Below are positions 1 through 10,217 of a stretch of DNA of 64,000 nucleotides, one piece after another (position 1 is the first letter of the stretch; every line of letters begins with the position of its first letter). Under the pieces are notes generated by a model that was given only the letters and a program-made list of their open reading frames with translations, was not told the origin of the DNA and ran no database searches. A program made the position numbers and the translations under genes. Source of the DNA: Brachypterus glaber (lineage: Eukaryota; Arthropoda; Insecta; Coleoptera; Kateretidae); assembly GCA_958510825.1 (NCBI GenBank), contig OY294048.1, forward strand, positions 33,197,026-33,261,025, given 5' to 3'.

Positions 1-1048
1 TTGAGTATATATTACTTTCAGTCTGGGTTAGTAGTAACAACTATTAGTTGTCAGTCAACCAATCAATTCTTTCATAAAAACTAATATTTAACCATAACCT
101 ATTTTTTAAAATCCAATTTAATCCAGGAATTATTACTATTAAATGTCAGATCGCAATATGTCAATATCTCATTTTTTATGCCGGGAACTGTAATTGCAGA
201 GGCATCAAAAGCTATTCCTTAACTGAACTTTTAAAATGATTTTCAGACATTTTTCGTAGTTATTTTATAGAGCATAAATGTAACTTTAATTTAAACTAGA
301 AAAAACTTGTGTAGCTGCTATAATAATTTAAATATGAGCCTCTAAAAATGACAAATTTTAATTTTTATAAAATTCTGGAACGGCTTTTCTCAAAAGTGGA
401 AACATATAGAGATTTGATCTAAACAAAATCGAAATCAGAAACAAAAACACTATTAGAATTGTGCAAAAGAAATTGCAGTTTGTTACTGTTGTTTAGCATG
501 CAGTCTGCGGAAGAACTTTTACCACTATTTAAGAACTAATGCTCATTAGGATTTCGTTCTCAGAACTTAAAAATTTTAACAATTTTTGTTATTTTATTTT
601 TGTAAAAAATGAAAAAAACGAAAAAAAAAATTTTCAAAAATAAAATATTTTTGAAAAACGAAAAATTGAAAAAAAAACTTTTATTTTGCGAAAAACGAAA
701 AAAATTGATTTTTTTAATGATAGTTTTTATTTTTTTTAAGTTTCAGCATTTTCTTTCAGCATTTTTCGTTTGGACTTTTTAAGTTTAACACCCCATAACT
801 TTTTTTGTTATTGGGGGGATTCCCTTCAAAAACAATAGTATAGTATAGGGATCTTTCCCTCATAGAACTTGATTTTTCCAAAAAGTTTCAAGTCGATTGT
901 TCATGAGTTATCGTGTCCAAAAAAAACGTGACATCAACGGACAGACAGATAGACGGACATTTTCAAAAAAAACTTCTTATTTTTTCAAGAATTTTTTGTT
1001 TAGGACGATTTTTGAAAATTTTGGTAAAGTCGAACCTACCGGTAGCTA
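1..1048. other. AT-rich non-coding DNA, repeat debris
   Basis: No exon was recognised. Positions 598-720 are a degenerate A-rich run built on GAAAAACGAAAAA. Positions 815-1040 look like the end of an interspersed repeat, carrying the phrase GACAGACAGATAGACGGAC and a GTTATCGTG motif. Related phrases occur near 15950, 21380, 23640, 32110, 33460, 38935 and 46140. If the arrestin-like gene extends leftward, this is intron. Confidence 0.5.
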
Positions 1049-2119
1049 CACTGATAAAAAAGATAATTTAGATTTATTTGGATATGGCCAATTAAATTAT
1101 TTGGTTGTGAGTAATAAATCTTATTTGCGTCAAATAAATACACCGGCACACAAAAAAAATTAAGTAGAATGTGCATTTGACCGGACCTACCTACGGGTAC
1201 GTATTTTGGTCCGCTGAATCCGAATTCGAGGTCAGTTTTACCCCTACACCCTCGAAATTTCGAGAAAACTTCGAAAAACCGTAAAAATGATGAAAATCGG
1301 CAGTTTTAATGATAAAAAAATTTTTTGGAACTAAACTAAGCGTGATTTTCATGTATTTCGATCCGCTGAATATGAATTGAAACTTTATTGAGACCACGAG
1401 CCGTTTTAAATGTAAAAAAATCACACAAACCCTCCAAATTTATGTCTTGTGTTTTTCACAGATTTCAAGTTATTTGATATATCTACGTTATAGAGTATTT
1501 ATTTTAGGCATTAAATCATGTTCAATCAATTTTTTTTCTGTTATGAATCGACTAAAAAAATTAAGATGCGAATTGAAGACATCAAAAGATATAAAATTTT
1601 ATCTGAATTGGACCAGAAGAAGTTTTTTTATCATGAAAACTATATTTTTTCGGAATTTTCGAGAGTTTTGTGTGATTTTTTCACATTTAAAATGGCTCGT
1701 GGTCTCAATAAAGTTTCGATTCATATTCAGCGGATCGAAATACATGAAAATCACGCTTAGTTTAGTTCCAAAACATTTTTTTATCATTAAAACTGCCAAT
1801 TTTCATCATTTTTACGGTTTTTTGAAGTTTTCTCGAAATTTCGAGGGTGTAGGGGTAAAACTGACCTCGAATTCGGATTCAGCGGACCAAAATACGTACC
1901 CGTAGGTAGGTCCGGTCAAATGCACATTCTACTTATTTTTTTTTGTGTGCCGGTGATATTTAGTTCATGTAAACAAATAATTTAATTTCAAAATGATTTA
2001 TTAATGGGAACAAAATAGTTTATTTGACAGAAATAAAATTTATTTTTCACAACCAAATAACTCAATTGGCCATATCCAACCAAATATTTTGTACACACAA
2101 ATAAACTGTTTTATCAGTG
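1049..2119. mobile_element. Foldback DNA transposon, TA-flanked, no transposase
   Basis: The outer ends are inverted (CACTGATAAAA at 1049, TTTTATCAGTG ending 2119) and each is flanked by TA. The arms include GGCCATATCC-type and GGACCTACCTACGGG blocks. The inner arms, about 1170-1420 and 1680-1925, are near-perfect reverse complements, so the whole unit would fold into a hairpin. Open frames in the arms are mirror images on both strands and are not genes. A partial second copy starts at 16287. TA duplication suggests a Tc1/mariner-type mobiliser, which is an inference. No transposase remnant is visible. Confidence 0.8.
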
Positions 2120-2473
2120 TATAACTATCTATCTTATTTCCGTCTACAAGATATAGCCTGAATGATTAAGTCTGGTCCACCCTGTATAGCTCGTTTCAAA
2201 CACAAGTGCCTAAATGCAGCTCTCTGTGCAGGAGTTTGTTTTCTTTTTTTCTTGGTTTGGACTTTTTTTTTAATGGGGGGGCCTTGGTTTACGTTAACGT
2301 TGGTTTGGCGTCTGTTTGGTGTTTATTTTTTGTAAAAAAATTTTTTTAATTTAAAAAACATTGAAAAAACATTGAAAAACGGTCACGCGCATGCGCAGTT
2401 TATCAAAATGCTGCATAAAGAGCTGTACATAGGCGCTCCTGTTTCAAACTTGCTACAGAGTATACTATTTTAG
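2120..2473. other. Intron with one monomer of a 73-bp repeat family
   Basis: The segment about 2255-2335 is, in reverse complement, a relative of the tandem units at 22385-22600 (shared phrases TTTTTAATGGG, GGTTTACGTTAACG and TTTGGTGTTT). Next to it lies GCGCATGCGCAGT, which also resembles sequence in the 22.1-kb element. The segment ends at a probable splice acceptor, ACTATTTTAG at 2464-2473. Confidence 0.5.
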
Positions 2474-2662
2474 ACAATAAAGCACCATGTTAATAGGCCT
2501 ACAAATCATACAAAGATGGTTTCCCAGAAAATTGTTAATATGAAAGAACATGGAGTTCCACGTCGCACCTCTAAAACATATGATCTCGTCATGCACGTTC
2601 CAGATTACCAACTACCGAATTTTATAAATTGCAAATTATTTAAAACGCAGTATATTTTTAAG
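2474..2662 (+). CDS. Arrestin-domain protein, internal exon (1 of 3 seen)
   Basis: A 63-codon open segment begins after acceptor ACTATTTTAG and ends at donor AAG|GTAAAA. The translation includes HGVPRRTSKTYDL, then MHVPDYQLPNFINCKLFKTQ and YIFK. The Leu-Pro-x(4)-Cys-x-Leu/Ile-x(3)-Tyr-x-Phe pattern fits the C-terminal beta-sandwich of alpha-arrestins (ARRDC family). From family knowledge these are cytoplasmic adaptors linking membrane cargo to ubiquitin ligases. It joins exon 7212-7440 in phase 0. The 5' boundary is the least certain point: an in-frame TAG coincides with the acceptor, so coding cannot run further left contiguously. Upstream exons were not found. Confidence 0.7.
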
Positions 2663-2826
2663 GTAAAACAACAATAATTGTAATTATTTAATATACACGG
2701 TGGGTTTCTGGTCGATTTTTGTCGACTTTGGATATAATCACTTTTTTTGCATAATCTACTTATTTACATTAAAACTAAAAATTTAAGGCCAAAAATTTAA
2801 AAATTTATCTGGCTTTTTTATTTAAC

Positions 2827-3552
2827 TATACAGGGTTATTCAGAAATAAGTTCGAGAAATTTAAGAGGTGAAATATGAAAAAAAGTTCCTATAAAGGTTG
2901 GTCCGGAAATGAGCCCTAAAGGAGCAGCGGACCTTCGAATATGGACATATTGAATGGAGAACAAAAAAAGCACCAATAAAATGTTGATGCTGCAGGGCGA
3001 TTCTTCATTTAAAACTAAGCAAAAAAGTATTCTTTACCAAAACACCTAAATTTAATATTAAAGGAGTAATAGCCTTTTAAAAAGTAACATTTTTACTGGC
3101 ACAAAATGTTACTTCCTCTATATTGCAATTTTTTGAAAACGGTTGCTCCTACAGTGTTACACTATATGACATTTTTTATGTATTTTTACTCAAGGAATCT
3201 ATATGTTTTACCAAAAATCCAAAAAATTACATAAAAAAGTTTGGGGCAAAAATGTGTTAAGCCTTACATATATTGTCCGTCTAGGCACGCCTCTGGATAA
3301 ATTCAAACAAATAAATTAACATAAACTTATTGCCCCTATTAATACTAGTATACATGCAAAAGCTCGTAACTCTACCTTAAAGGGTACAAAAGTTATTAAT
3401 TAAAAACCTTATTTTTATTGCAATTTTAAAGAGCCGTAGCTCCCTTAGGAATCATTTCCGGACCAACCTTTATAGGAACTTTTTTCATATTTATTACCGT
3501 AGAATCACCTCTTAAATTTCTCGAACCAATTTCTGAAAAACAACCCTGTATA
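2827..3552. mobile_element. Foldback MITE, family B copy 1
   Basis: The ends are TATACAGGGTTATTCAG (2827) and its counterpart ending CCCTGTATA (3552). Both arms share TTTAAGAGGTGA, AAAAGTTCCTATAAAGG and TGGTCCGGAAATGA in opposite orientation, and both have the CCTTTAA/TTAAAGG stretch nearer the centre. A second copy lies at 14117-14826. It sits in the first intron of the arrestin-like gene. No coding capacity. Confidence 0.8.
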
Positions 3553-3650
3553 TGTTATAAGAGGAATTTCGCGCCTAGCGTGCCACCTTTTTGCACTAAT
3601 CTCACGGATTTTTACGAAACTTGGAATAGATGTAGTACTAGTAGGTATAT

Positions 3651-3870
3651 ATAAAAAGTTTTTATATCACATTTTTTTTTCTTTATAAGCCTATTTTAGT
3701 TATTTTAAAATATTACGTTAATCTACGCAACGAGTATGAGGTCTAACAAAAATTGCATTAAAATGTTGACGTTAAATGGCGCTTAGACCCCATACTCGTT
3801 AAGTAGATTATCGTAATATTTTAAAATAACTAATATAGGATATAGTATAGAAAAAAACGTGACATAAAAA
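3651..3870. repeat. 220-bp imperfect palindrome
   Basis: AAAAAGTTTTTAT, TATTTTAAAATATTACG and ACGAGTATGAGGTCT on the left are mirrored by AGACCCCATACTCGT, CGTAATATTTTAAAATA and ATAAAAACTTTT on the right around about 3760. It is probably a decayed foldback element; no target duplication was identified. Confidence 0.65.
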
Positions 3871-4354
3871 CTTTTTATTTATAATTCGCCAGTAGCACAA
3901 ATTAATAGAAAATGCACTTTTTCGAAATTTAGGGGCAGTTTCGGGGTCTCGTTGGCACGGGTTAGAAACTTTTGATCATAACATAACCCAACTATTTTTT
4001 GTATATTTTATACTTGAATTGCAAATTTCGAAAAGGGCTCATCTCCGAAAATGAAAAATTTTCAGGAGACAAAAAACTGAGTTTCTGTTGAACCATTTGA
4101 CTTATTTGAGCATTTTTTTTACTAAAATTACCGATTACTGTGTACGTTATGCCAAAGTAAAATAGTATTATTGAAGGAAAATTTTATGGAGAAAATGATT
4201 GTAACAGTTCTGCCTTCCTAAGCTGAAAGGTCCTATCTGTGTATGTTAATAAGCCCGAGAGCCCTTTTCGAACTTCACCTGAAGACTTAGGCGGTTTTAG
4301 TAGTATAACGGCAATAGTAAAGAACAAATATTATTGAAAATAACAAAAATACTG

Positions 4355-4574
4355 TTAAAAATTAAAAAAAATATACAAAAATAAGGTTTTTATTCTTCGA
4401 CATCCATCTTTGATGCCGCTTCTGTCGGCACTGCAGATTTCCGTTAAAAAAGTTTTCAAAATTTCCTGGTACGTATTGTGTTCAGGACTCTGAACAGGGT
4501 TTTGATATTTAGTAATAGATTTATTATTTAATAATATATACAAAGCAATGTCAAATACAAAGGTTCCATTTGTT
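4355..4574 (-). pseudogene. Unrecognised coding-like relic
   Basis: On the minus strand an open stretch of about 65 codons has protein-like composition (for example NPVQSPEHNTYQEILKTFL), with a stop just upstream. Shifting frame near 4430 gives an alternative ending, TEAASKMDVEE-stop, which also looks protein-like. AATAAA follows near the end. This could be a frameshifted piece of a transposon protein or a processed pseudogene. No family was recognised. Confidence 0.2.
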
Positions 4575-4759
4575 TATACGAGCCAAGTCCGAGGTAACTT
4601 CGGAAGGTAACATAAACAGAATGGAACTCATATTAGGATAAGATCAATGACAAAAACGTGTAGATAAGGGAAACATTTAGAATAGTAATTGTATATAAAC
4701 CAATTTGATAATCAATAAATCATCATTCAAGTATGGTCAATCTTTAATTTAACACCGTC

Positions 4760-4817
4760 GACTCACTCTGAACTTCAGCTTAGCTACAAACCTCTGAGGC
4801 TGGAGGTTGAGTGAGTC
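4760..4817. repeat. Short hairpin with GACTCACTC arms
   Basis: GACTCACTCTGAACTTCAGC is mirrored by GCTGGAGGTTGAGTGAGTC across a 19-nt loop. Function unknown. Confidence 0.5.
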
Positions 4818-5248
4818 CTTAAATTGGAGTACAGCCCAGTCCACTGAAGCTGTTCGAAACATATTGTCTTAACTTTTGTAGGTCGTTCATTTTTAAGACA
4901 ATCAGAAAAAAGTTATAGAGCGTTGAAAGTTTGCAAAAGTTAAAAATTTGCAAAACATTTTTCGGTTTTTCGAAAGAAACTGGAAAACTATTATTTTTTC
5001 AATATGTGCAAAAAAATTCACAGGGCGTGAAAATTTGGATTTAAGCTTTCCAAACGAACACCTTTTAATTACAAAAAAAAACAGAGAGCGTGCATATCAC
5101 CGCAAGGTCAAACTACCGTTTGACTAAGCTAATGAGACCTTTTCAATATTTATTTGAGAAAGTCACGTGTATTTCATCACTATGACAATCAGATATGAGC
5201 CATTCTCGATCATAGAATATCGGTCTATACGAGTACATGAAAAAAGAA

Positions 5249-5400
5249 GTAAAATAGTATATTCTAAAACTAGTTTGGAATAGACAATATTCCGCGCGAG
5301 CGGAAAGTTTGTCATACGAGCCGGCAGGCGAGTATGACGGTCCCGCGAGCGCGGAATGACTATTCCATACGTGTTGTAGACTATACTTTTTCTTCGACTG
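5249..5400. repeat. CpG-rich foldback
   Basis: AGTATATTCT, GGAATAG, ATTCCGCGCGAGCGG and CATACGAGCC on the left are mirrored by GGCGAGTATG, CCGCGAGCGCGGAAT, CTATTCC and AGACTATACT. The centre is strikingly GC-rich for this window. The phrase CTTTTTCTTCGACTGC at its right edge recurs inverted at about 5952-5970, so it may be part of a larger decayed element. Confidence 0.5.
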
Positions 5401-6022
5401 CAAATATGGCACTGTATGGCTTTAAACTGCGGACAAGGTTAAAAACCATGTTTTTTTGTGACTCGAAATTGTAAATGCAACAAAACACATATTTTTAAAT
5501 AAAGCAATTAACGTTATTTAATAATTTTATTAAATCAGAAATTAAACAAGATTTTTATTTAATTTTAGCACATATTTACAAATTATAATGCAAAAATTGA
5601 AGGTTATGTCAGATTGTTGTGACAGATATCAGGTTTAAATATTTAACATTAGATAGAGCAGTTTTAATTTTTTGAACTAAATTGATAAAAACCTGGTCAA
5701 ATATTAAGAAAAACTAATAAACTTTATGTAATTTTAACGAAAAACTTTAAATTGCATTAAATTATTCAATATTTCATGGTAAAATATCTATATTTTTGCT
5801 AATTTTGCTACAGTTTTCTTTACTTTTATAAATAAGAGATGGCACTACATGTGCTCATTCTAACACTTGATACGGAATATTCATACCGTATCTAGAGCTA
5901 GAATGGATTTATTCTGTGTTTGAAAAGTGTGTGTATTTGCTAACATTCTAAAGCAGTCGTAGAAAAAGTATATTTCGAAAAAAAAAAAACCCGAGATGAG
6001 CCCTTTTCGAAATTTGCAATTC

Positions 6023-6444
6023 ACTTTTTGTGGGGCAAAATGCTGGCAGGAAGGAAATTTTTTTAATAGTAAGGGGGTGTTATATGATACATCATTTTAA
6101 AGCACACATAATTCTCTATTCGACCAATGCATTGCAATGTCGAAAATGGTAATTTTCGTCAAAATTTTCTAAAAAAATCAAACAACTTTTGTTTAATGAG
6201 TAATTACAGAAGAAAAAAAAGTAAATTAAACTTTAAATTAATTTTTAAACAATATATACCTTAATAAAAATTCAAAAATTAAAGAAAATCTCATTTAAAA
6301 AAAAAATAAATTTTTTAAAATAAAAGTTTTAAGTATGTCATATCAAAAAGAGAGTTTAATAAGCTTCAAGATAGTGTATCACATTAAAAAAATGTTTCCC
6401 CTTGCCCCCTAAAAATATCAAATCTTTTTTTATTTAAGTGTTCC
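6023..6444. other. Intronic repeat debris
   Basis: The stretch around 6070-6200 (GGGGGTGTTATATGATACAT, CATTTTAAAGC, ATTCTCTATT) resembles the arms of the foldback at 36963-37783. Similar text appears near 23270 and 51080. Nothing coding is visible. Confidence 0.4.
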
Positions 6445-7056
6445 AAAGAAGAGTATCGTTTTAAATAGGAGTTATGGGCTAAATAAGAAAAATTCGTTTT
6501 TGTTGAAAAAAGTACAAAATGTTGAAAAGAAATGATAAAAAACTTGTTATTTGTTAATAAAAAACAAAATCGACGATAACTTATCGTTGAAGCTGCTGGT
6601 TTGCTTACATTGTTATTATAGTATAAATACCTAAAAAATAACTCCATAATCGTACTGAAACTTAAGAAACTAGTCACAAAAGTCCAGACTAATTACACAT
6701 TGAATTACAGCATATTAAATCCGTAAAAACTAATAAAACACAACAAAATATTTTAATTTTATAGTCAAGAGCAGTGAACACAACACAGACCCTTTCCTTT
6801 GGCCCCACTGTAGTAGTTAACGTGCAAAGTTAGTTTTATTTTGACGAGATGACATTTGTAACTTGAAGTTTCGTGCAATGTTGCCAAATCGTAGATTGAC
6901 AGATGTCAAATTCTTAATTAAAATAATTAATTAAAGTATGTTCCGGGATGTAAAAAGGGCTGAAATTTTAGCTAAGTATTAGTTTTTTATGTATCTATAA
7001 GCATGTAAAGTCTTATCGTTGCAGGCAATTTAGCCCAAAATGCGATACCCTCCTTT
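6445..7056. mobile_element. TIR element, family F copy 1 (uninterrupted)
   Basis: The ends are AAAGAAGAGTATCG (6445) and CGATACCCTCCTTT (to 7056), an imperfect inverted repeat continuing into GGGCTAAAT/ATTTAGCCC. The interior is closely matched by 58305-59404, which has a MITE and an extra block of about 316 bp inserted. No coding frame is conserved between the copies, so this is a non-autonomous family. It lies just upstream of the arrestin-like exon at 7212. Confidence 0.75.
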
Positions 7057-7211
7057 CAAGTTCATATCTTAGACTTTAGACACGTACTGTATAGTAAACA
7101 ATATATTGTAAACCATTTTGTATCAACAACGAAATGTGAATGCGAACTACACTCAAAAAACATTATATGCACAATAGTTAATTTTAATAGTTAATTTTTT
7201 CTCCTTTTTAG

Positions 7212-7440
7212 GTTACTGCAATTAGAACTTTTAAAGTTAATTTACAAGTTTCTTTTAATCCTATTCTCGGGGACATAAAGTATACATCACAAGAACCTCT
7301 TTTAGACTCTGTAACTAGTATATCCTCATTATCGGAATCAACGGATTTTACTTCTGACAGTTCTACAAATCGTAAAAATAAAAGTATAACTGTCCTCCAT
7401 AGTACTAGTATCGAATCTATACTATCGGAGATGATTTTAT
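7212..7440 (+). CDS. Arrestin-domain protein, penultimate exon (2 of 3 seen)
   Basis: The exon runs from acceptor CTCCTTTTTAG to donor TTTTAT|GTAAGT: 229 nt, 76 codons plus one base, no stops. It starts VTAIRTFKVNLQVSFNPILG, which completes the alpha-arrestin C-domain strand begun in exon 2474-2662 (F-N-P-I-L-G corresponds to the F-P-I-x-I-G motif of the family). It then runs into a Ser/Thr-rich tail (for example SVTSISSLSESTDF) and ends SIESILSEMIL. No PPxY ubiquitin-ligase motif is visible. The frame continues (phase 1) into 9984-10012. An interspersed element begins 3-4 bp after the donor hexamer starts. Confidence 0.75.
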
Positions 7441-7519
7441 GTAAGTATGCCGGGTACCCGGTAACCGCGGGTGTTTTTTAAAGGTGGCTCGCCCCTCGAA
7501 CATATTTGGAATTGTATAA

Positions 7520-8180
7520 CCTAACGTTTTTTTTTTCACTTTCGATTTAACCGGAAACGACTCCTTTAGAATTTTAAATGGAACACCCTGTATATTTTTA
7601 TATATTTGGATTTTCAAATTTTGACAGCTTTTGTAATTTATTTTTATCTGGAAAGTCACTACTATTTATTTTGGATTAAATATTAGTAGAAAAATAAAAT
7701 TTAATATACGCTAAGTGTTGTTGCACGGGCACTCTAGTTCCTTTGATGATGCCGCAAAAGAAGCATATGCATGCGTATTATTTTTACAAATTTCTTTTAT
7801 TTTAGAGATTATAAAAATAAATATTAAGTTTTTGGTATCATTGTAAATAGAAAAAAAATCTTTTTAGTAATATAGACGAGCCATAGACGTAATTAAGCAA
7901 AAATTCGAGTAAAAGCACAAAATTTGATTTTCCAACGTTAAGTTTTCGTGTAAAATTAAAGGTATTTTTTTTAATAAATCGTATTTTACTATCAAAATCC
8001 AGAGAAAAAAAAATATTTAAAAAATCACAAAAGCTGTCAAAATTTGACAAAAACTTGAAATAATACACAGCATGTAATGGAGAATCCAAATATATAAAAA
8101 TACAAAGGGTGTTCCATTTAAAAATCAAAAGTAGGAGTCGTTTCCGGTTAAACCGGAAGTGAAAAAAAATAACGTTAGAT
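7520..8180. mobile_element. Nested foldback with CACCCTGT/ACAGGGTG-type sequence
   Basis: The left arm contains AACGTTTTTTTTTTCACTT, ACCGGAAACGACTCCT, AATGGAACACCCTGTA and TTTTGACAGCTTTTGT. The right arm carries their reverse complements (GCTGTCAAAATTTGAC, GGGTGTTCCATTTAAA, AGGAGTCGTTTCCGGT). Open frames here are mirror artefacts. Confidence 0.65.
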
Positions 8181-8447
8181 AATAATACTGCTATCATAAC
8201 TTAAGATAACGTATTAGTCTTTATCATAGGAGGATCTGAAAAAGCGAAATTAGACAACGTTGTGCATCAAAAAATTGGGGTAAAAAAAGAATGGTTAAGA
8301 ATATGTCGATATCTATAAATTTCATAATATGAAGCAAAATAAAGTTTAATCAGTAGGTAATTAATAAATACACTTAATTTCACAAGAAAAACAATATTGA
8401 CACTACATATTCTAACCCTGGAGATGAATTAATAACTAATTAAAAAC

Positions 8448-8692
8448 TTTTCGCAAAAAAAATGAACCGACTTCTATGTCTCTAAAAAGTAAAAAATAAA
8501 AAATACTTAAGTCGGTGCCAATTTCACCATTCCCATCCCATCCCATCCCATTAATTACTAACAATTATTTTTTTATTATTTTATTATTGTTTGCTGCGAA
8601 ATTGGCACCGACTTAAGTATTTTTTATTTTTTACTTTTTAGAGACATAGAAGTCGGCCCATTTTTTTGCGAAAAGTTTTAATTTTTTAATTT
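8448..8692. repeat. Long hairpin, 245 bp
   Basis: AAAACTTTTCGCAAAAAAAATG, ACCGACTTCTATGTCTC and ACTTAAGTCGGTGCCAATTT on the left are mirrored on the right with few mismatches. A (CCATC)n tract and an AT loop separate the arms. Transcription of the intron would give a stem of about 90 bp. Confidence 0.75.
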
Positions 8693-8919
8693 TCAGAGAC
8701 ACAGAACTTGTAGATTTAAAACGTCATCTAAGCTAAATTATAGTTGTCCTTCCATCTCGGCAAGCTGCTGACATCACAACACACTGTTAGTGCGTCCAAC
8801 CAACCTTATTTAAACGAAATACTAAAGAAAATCTTGTTAAACTTTAAGCGGGGGTAGAGGGCGTATTTGCCCACCAAGAATAAAAAAAATAAAATATTTG
8901 CGCTTGTTTTTTTTGTTTG

Positions 8920-9260
8920 GGTAGGGGCGCCAAGGTGGGCGTCAAATTTTGTAGAAACACTCAGGGACAAAGCTTATGATGGTGTTCTTTTTGTTACGTT
9001 AGTTACGTTAGGGCGCCAAATTTTGTAGAAACGCTCAGGGACACAGGGACAAAGCTTTTTTCTGGAAAGTTTTTTTATTTTGGTAGGGGCGCCAAATTTT
9101 GTAGAAACGTTCAGGGACAAAGCTTTTTTTTTCGGAGGGTGTTTTTTTTCGTTTGTTGTTTTGGTAGGGGGGCGCCAAATTTTGCAGAAACGCTCAGGGA
9201 CAAAGCTTTTTTTTCTGAGGGTGTTGGTTTCTGTTTTGGTATGAGCGCCAAGGGCGGCGC
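8920..9260. repeat. Minisatellite, 4-5 units of about 75-85 bp
   Basis: Each unit has GGGGCGCCAA, ATTTTGTAGAAACGCTCAGG and GACAAAGCTT, followed by a variable T/G-rich stretch. Units begin near 8921, 9008, 9082, 9163 and (decayed) 9241. Unit length varies because of the T-rich spacer. Confidence 0.8.
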
Positions 9261-9377
9261 CAGATTTTAACTACACTCCCCAAAAAAATTCCATCTACGC
9301 GCTTGTATAACGGCGAGCCACCCGGTATACTAACCTAGTATTACACACAGAGAAATGACTACTAAAACAAGTACGTA

Positions 9378-9497
9378 ATATTCAGATTGGAGCACTAGAT
9401 AAGTAGGTTAGGGTGGGTGGGTAGTTCAAGTGGTGTAGCGTGTAAACTATCTACCTATCCTAACAAACCTGCCTATCCAGTGCTCTAATTCAAATCA
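9378..9497. repeat. Hairpin, about 120 bp
   Basis: TTGGAGCACTAGATAAGTAG and GTTAGG on the left pair with CCTAACAAACCTGCCTATCC and AGTGCTCTAATTCAA on the right. Probably a small MITE. Confidence 0.55.
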
Positions 9498-9983
9498 AGT
9501 GGCTCAATTTGTATACCGCAATAGGGTGCCAGCAAAAAAGTATTTTTTTCGATTTGATTCGGATTTTCGAATTTTACAAAATTTTTAGTGTGTTATTGTT
9601 TGATTTTTATCTGTGTGCCAATGGCATTTGGGCCAAAAATGATTAAGTAATTTTTTTATATATTTTTGACGCTCCCTCTTATGTAGTTATTATTTTTGTG
9701 TGACGAAAATAGTTATAAAGAAAAATATCGTTAACTAAATTAGATTTTAAATCAAGGAGCAAACCGCTGAAAAAAAATTGTAGACCTGAATTCCTTCTAG
9801 GAGGAAATCCTTTTAGATTTCCTTGAAATTTCCTTAAGCTCAAAAAATCTTAAAAATTAATTAAGTCCCATTTCGGTAAGATCCAATTTTTACACCTAAA
9901 TTCCTCAGCGGTTTACCCCTCGTTTTAAATGAAATAATATTACTGTTAAATGTTACAACATGTATTTTGTTTTACTATTTTAG

Positions 9984-10012
9984 CTGAACCATGGTTTGGT
10001 AAATCAAACTAA
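9984..10012 (+). CDS. Arrestin-domain protein, terminal coding exon (3 of 3)
   Basis: Acceptor TGTTTTACTATTTTAG ends at 9983. The exon supplies CT to complete the split Ser codon from exon 7212-7440, then GAA CCA TGG TTT GGT AAA TCA AAC TAA. The C-terminus therefore reads SEMILSEPWFGKSN-stop. The support is the exact phase match, a strong pyrimidine-rich acceptor, and poly(A) signals about 140 nt downstream. The coding part is only 29 nt. Confidence 0.65.
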
Positions 10013-10217
10013 AGGGAAAAATTAAATTGTTATTCAATTGTTTTGTGAAGCTAACTTTGCAGTTGTCCATGGAGTGTAGTACACTATATTAGCAGATAAA
10101 ATTATTTATATAGTTTTTAATATAAGATATATATTGGGTAAAATACAAAATAAATAAAATAAATAAAATAATGAAAAAATAAATAAATGTGCATTATAAT
10201 GATTAATTAATAATTAT
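10013..10217 (+). other. Probable 3' UTR and poly(A) region of the arrestin-like gene
   Basis: Overlapping AATAAA hexamers lie at 10149-10167 and again near 10179. The next element, a large foldback, starts at 10218, so cleavage probably occurs between about 10165 and 10220 unless the UTR extends into it. Confidence 0.5.

Larger units (their letters stand above)
4016..6022. mobile_element. 2-kb segment bracketed by a 30-bp inverted repeat
   Basis: GAATTGCAAATTTCGAAAAG plus GGCTCATCTC (4016-4045) is repeated exactly inverted at 5993-6022. This may be a DNA transposon with short terminal repeats or two solo ends of another family. Inside are a coding-like relic (4355-4574, -), a hairpin (4760-4817) and a CG-rich foldback (5249-5400). 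No target duplication was established. Confidence 0.45.
7444..9331. mobile_element. Composite transposon filling the last intron
   Basis: The left end AGTATGCCGGGT and right end ACCCGGTATACT (to 9331) are inverted, and GGCTCGCC/GGCGAGCC follows on both sides. The left end carries an extra 28-bp insert. Inside are a nested foldback (7520-8180), a hairpin (8448-8692) and a minisatellite (8920-9260). The boundary lies inside the splice donor region of exon 7212-7440, so the donor may have been supplied or preserved by the insertion. Confidence 0.55.

Noticed and set aside
1447..1905. 152-codon open frame inside the 1049-2119 foldback
   Set aside because: A mirror-image frame exists in the other arm on the opposite strand, composition is AT-biased, and there is no family resemblance. 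It is a palindrome by-product.
4848..4880. CTGAAGCTGTTCGAAACATATTGTC as a hammerhead
   Set aside because: The core reads CUGAAGC instead of CUGANGA and stem II is too short.
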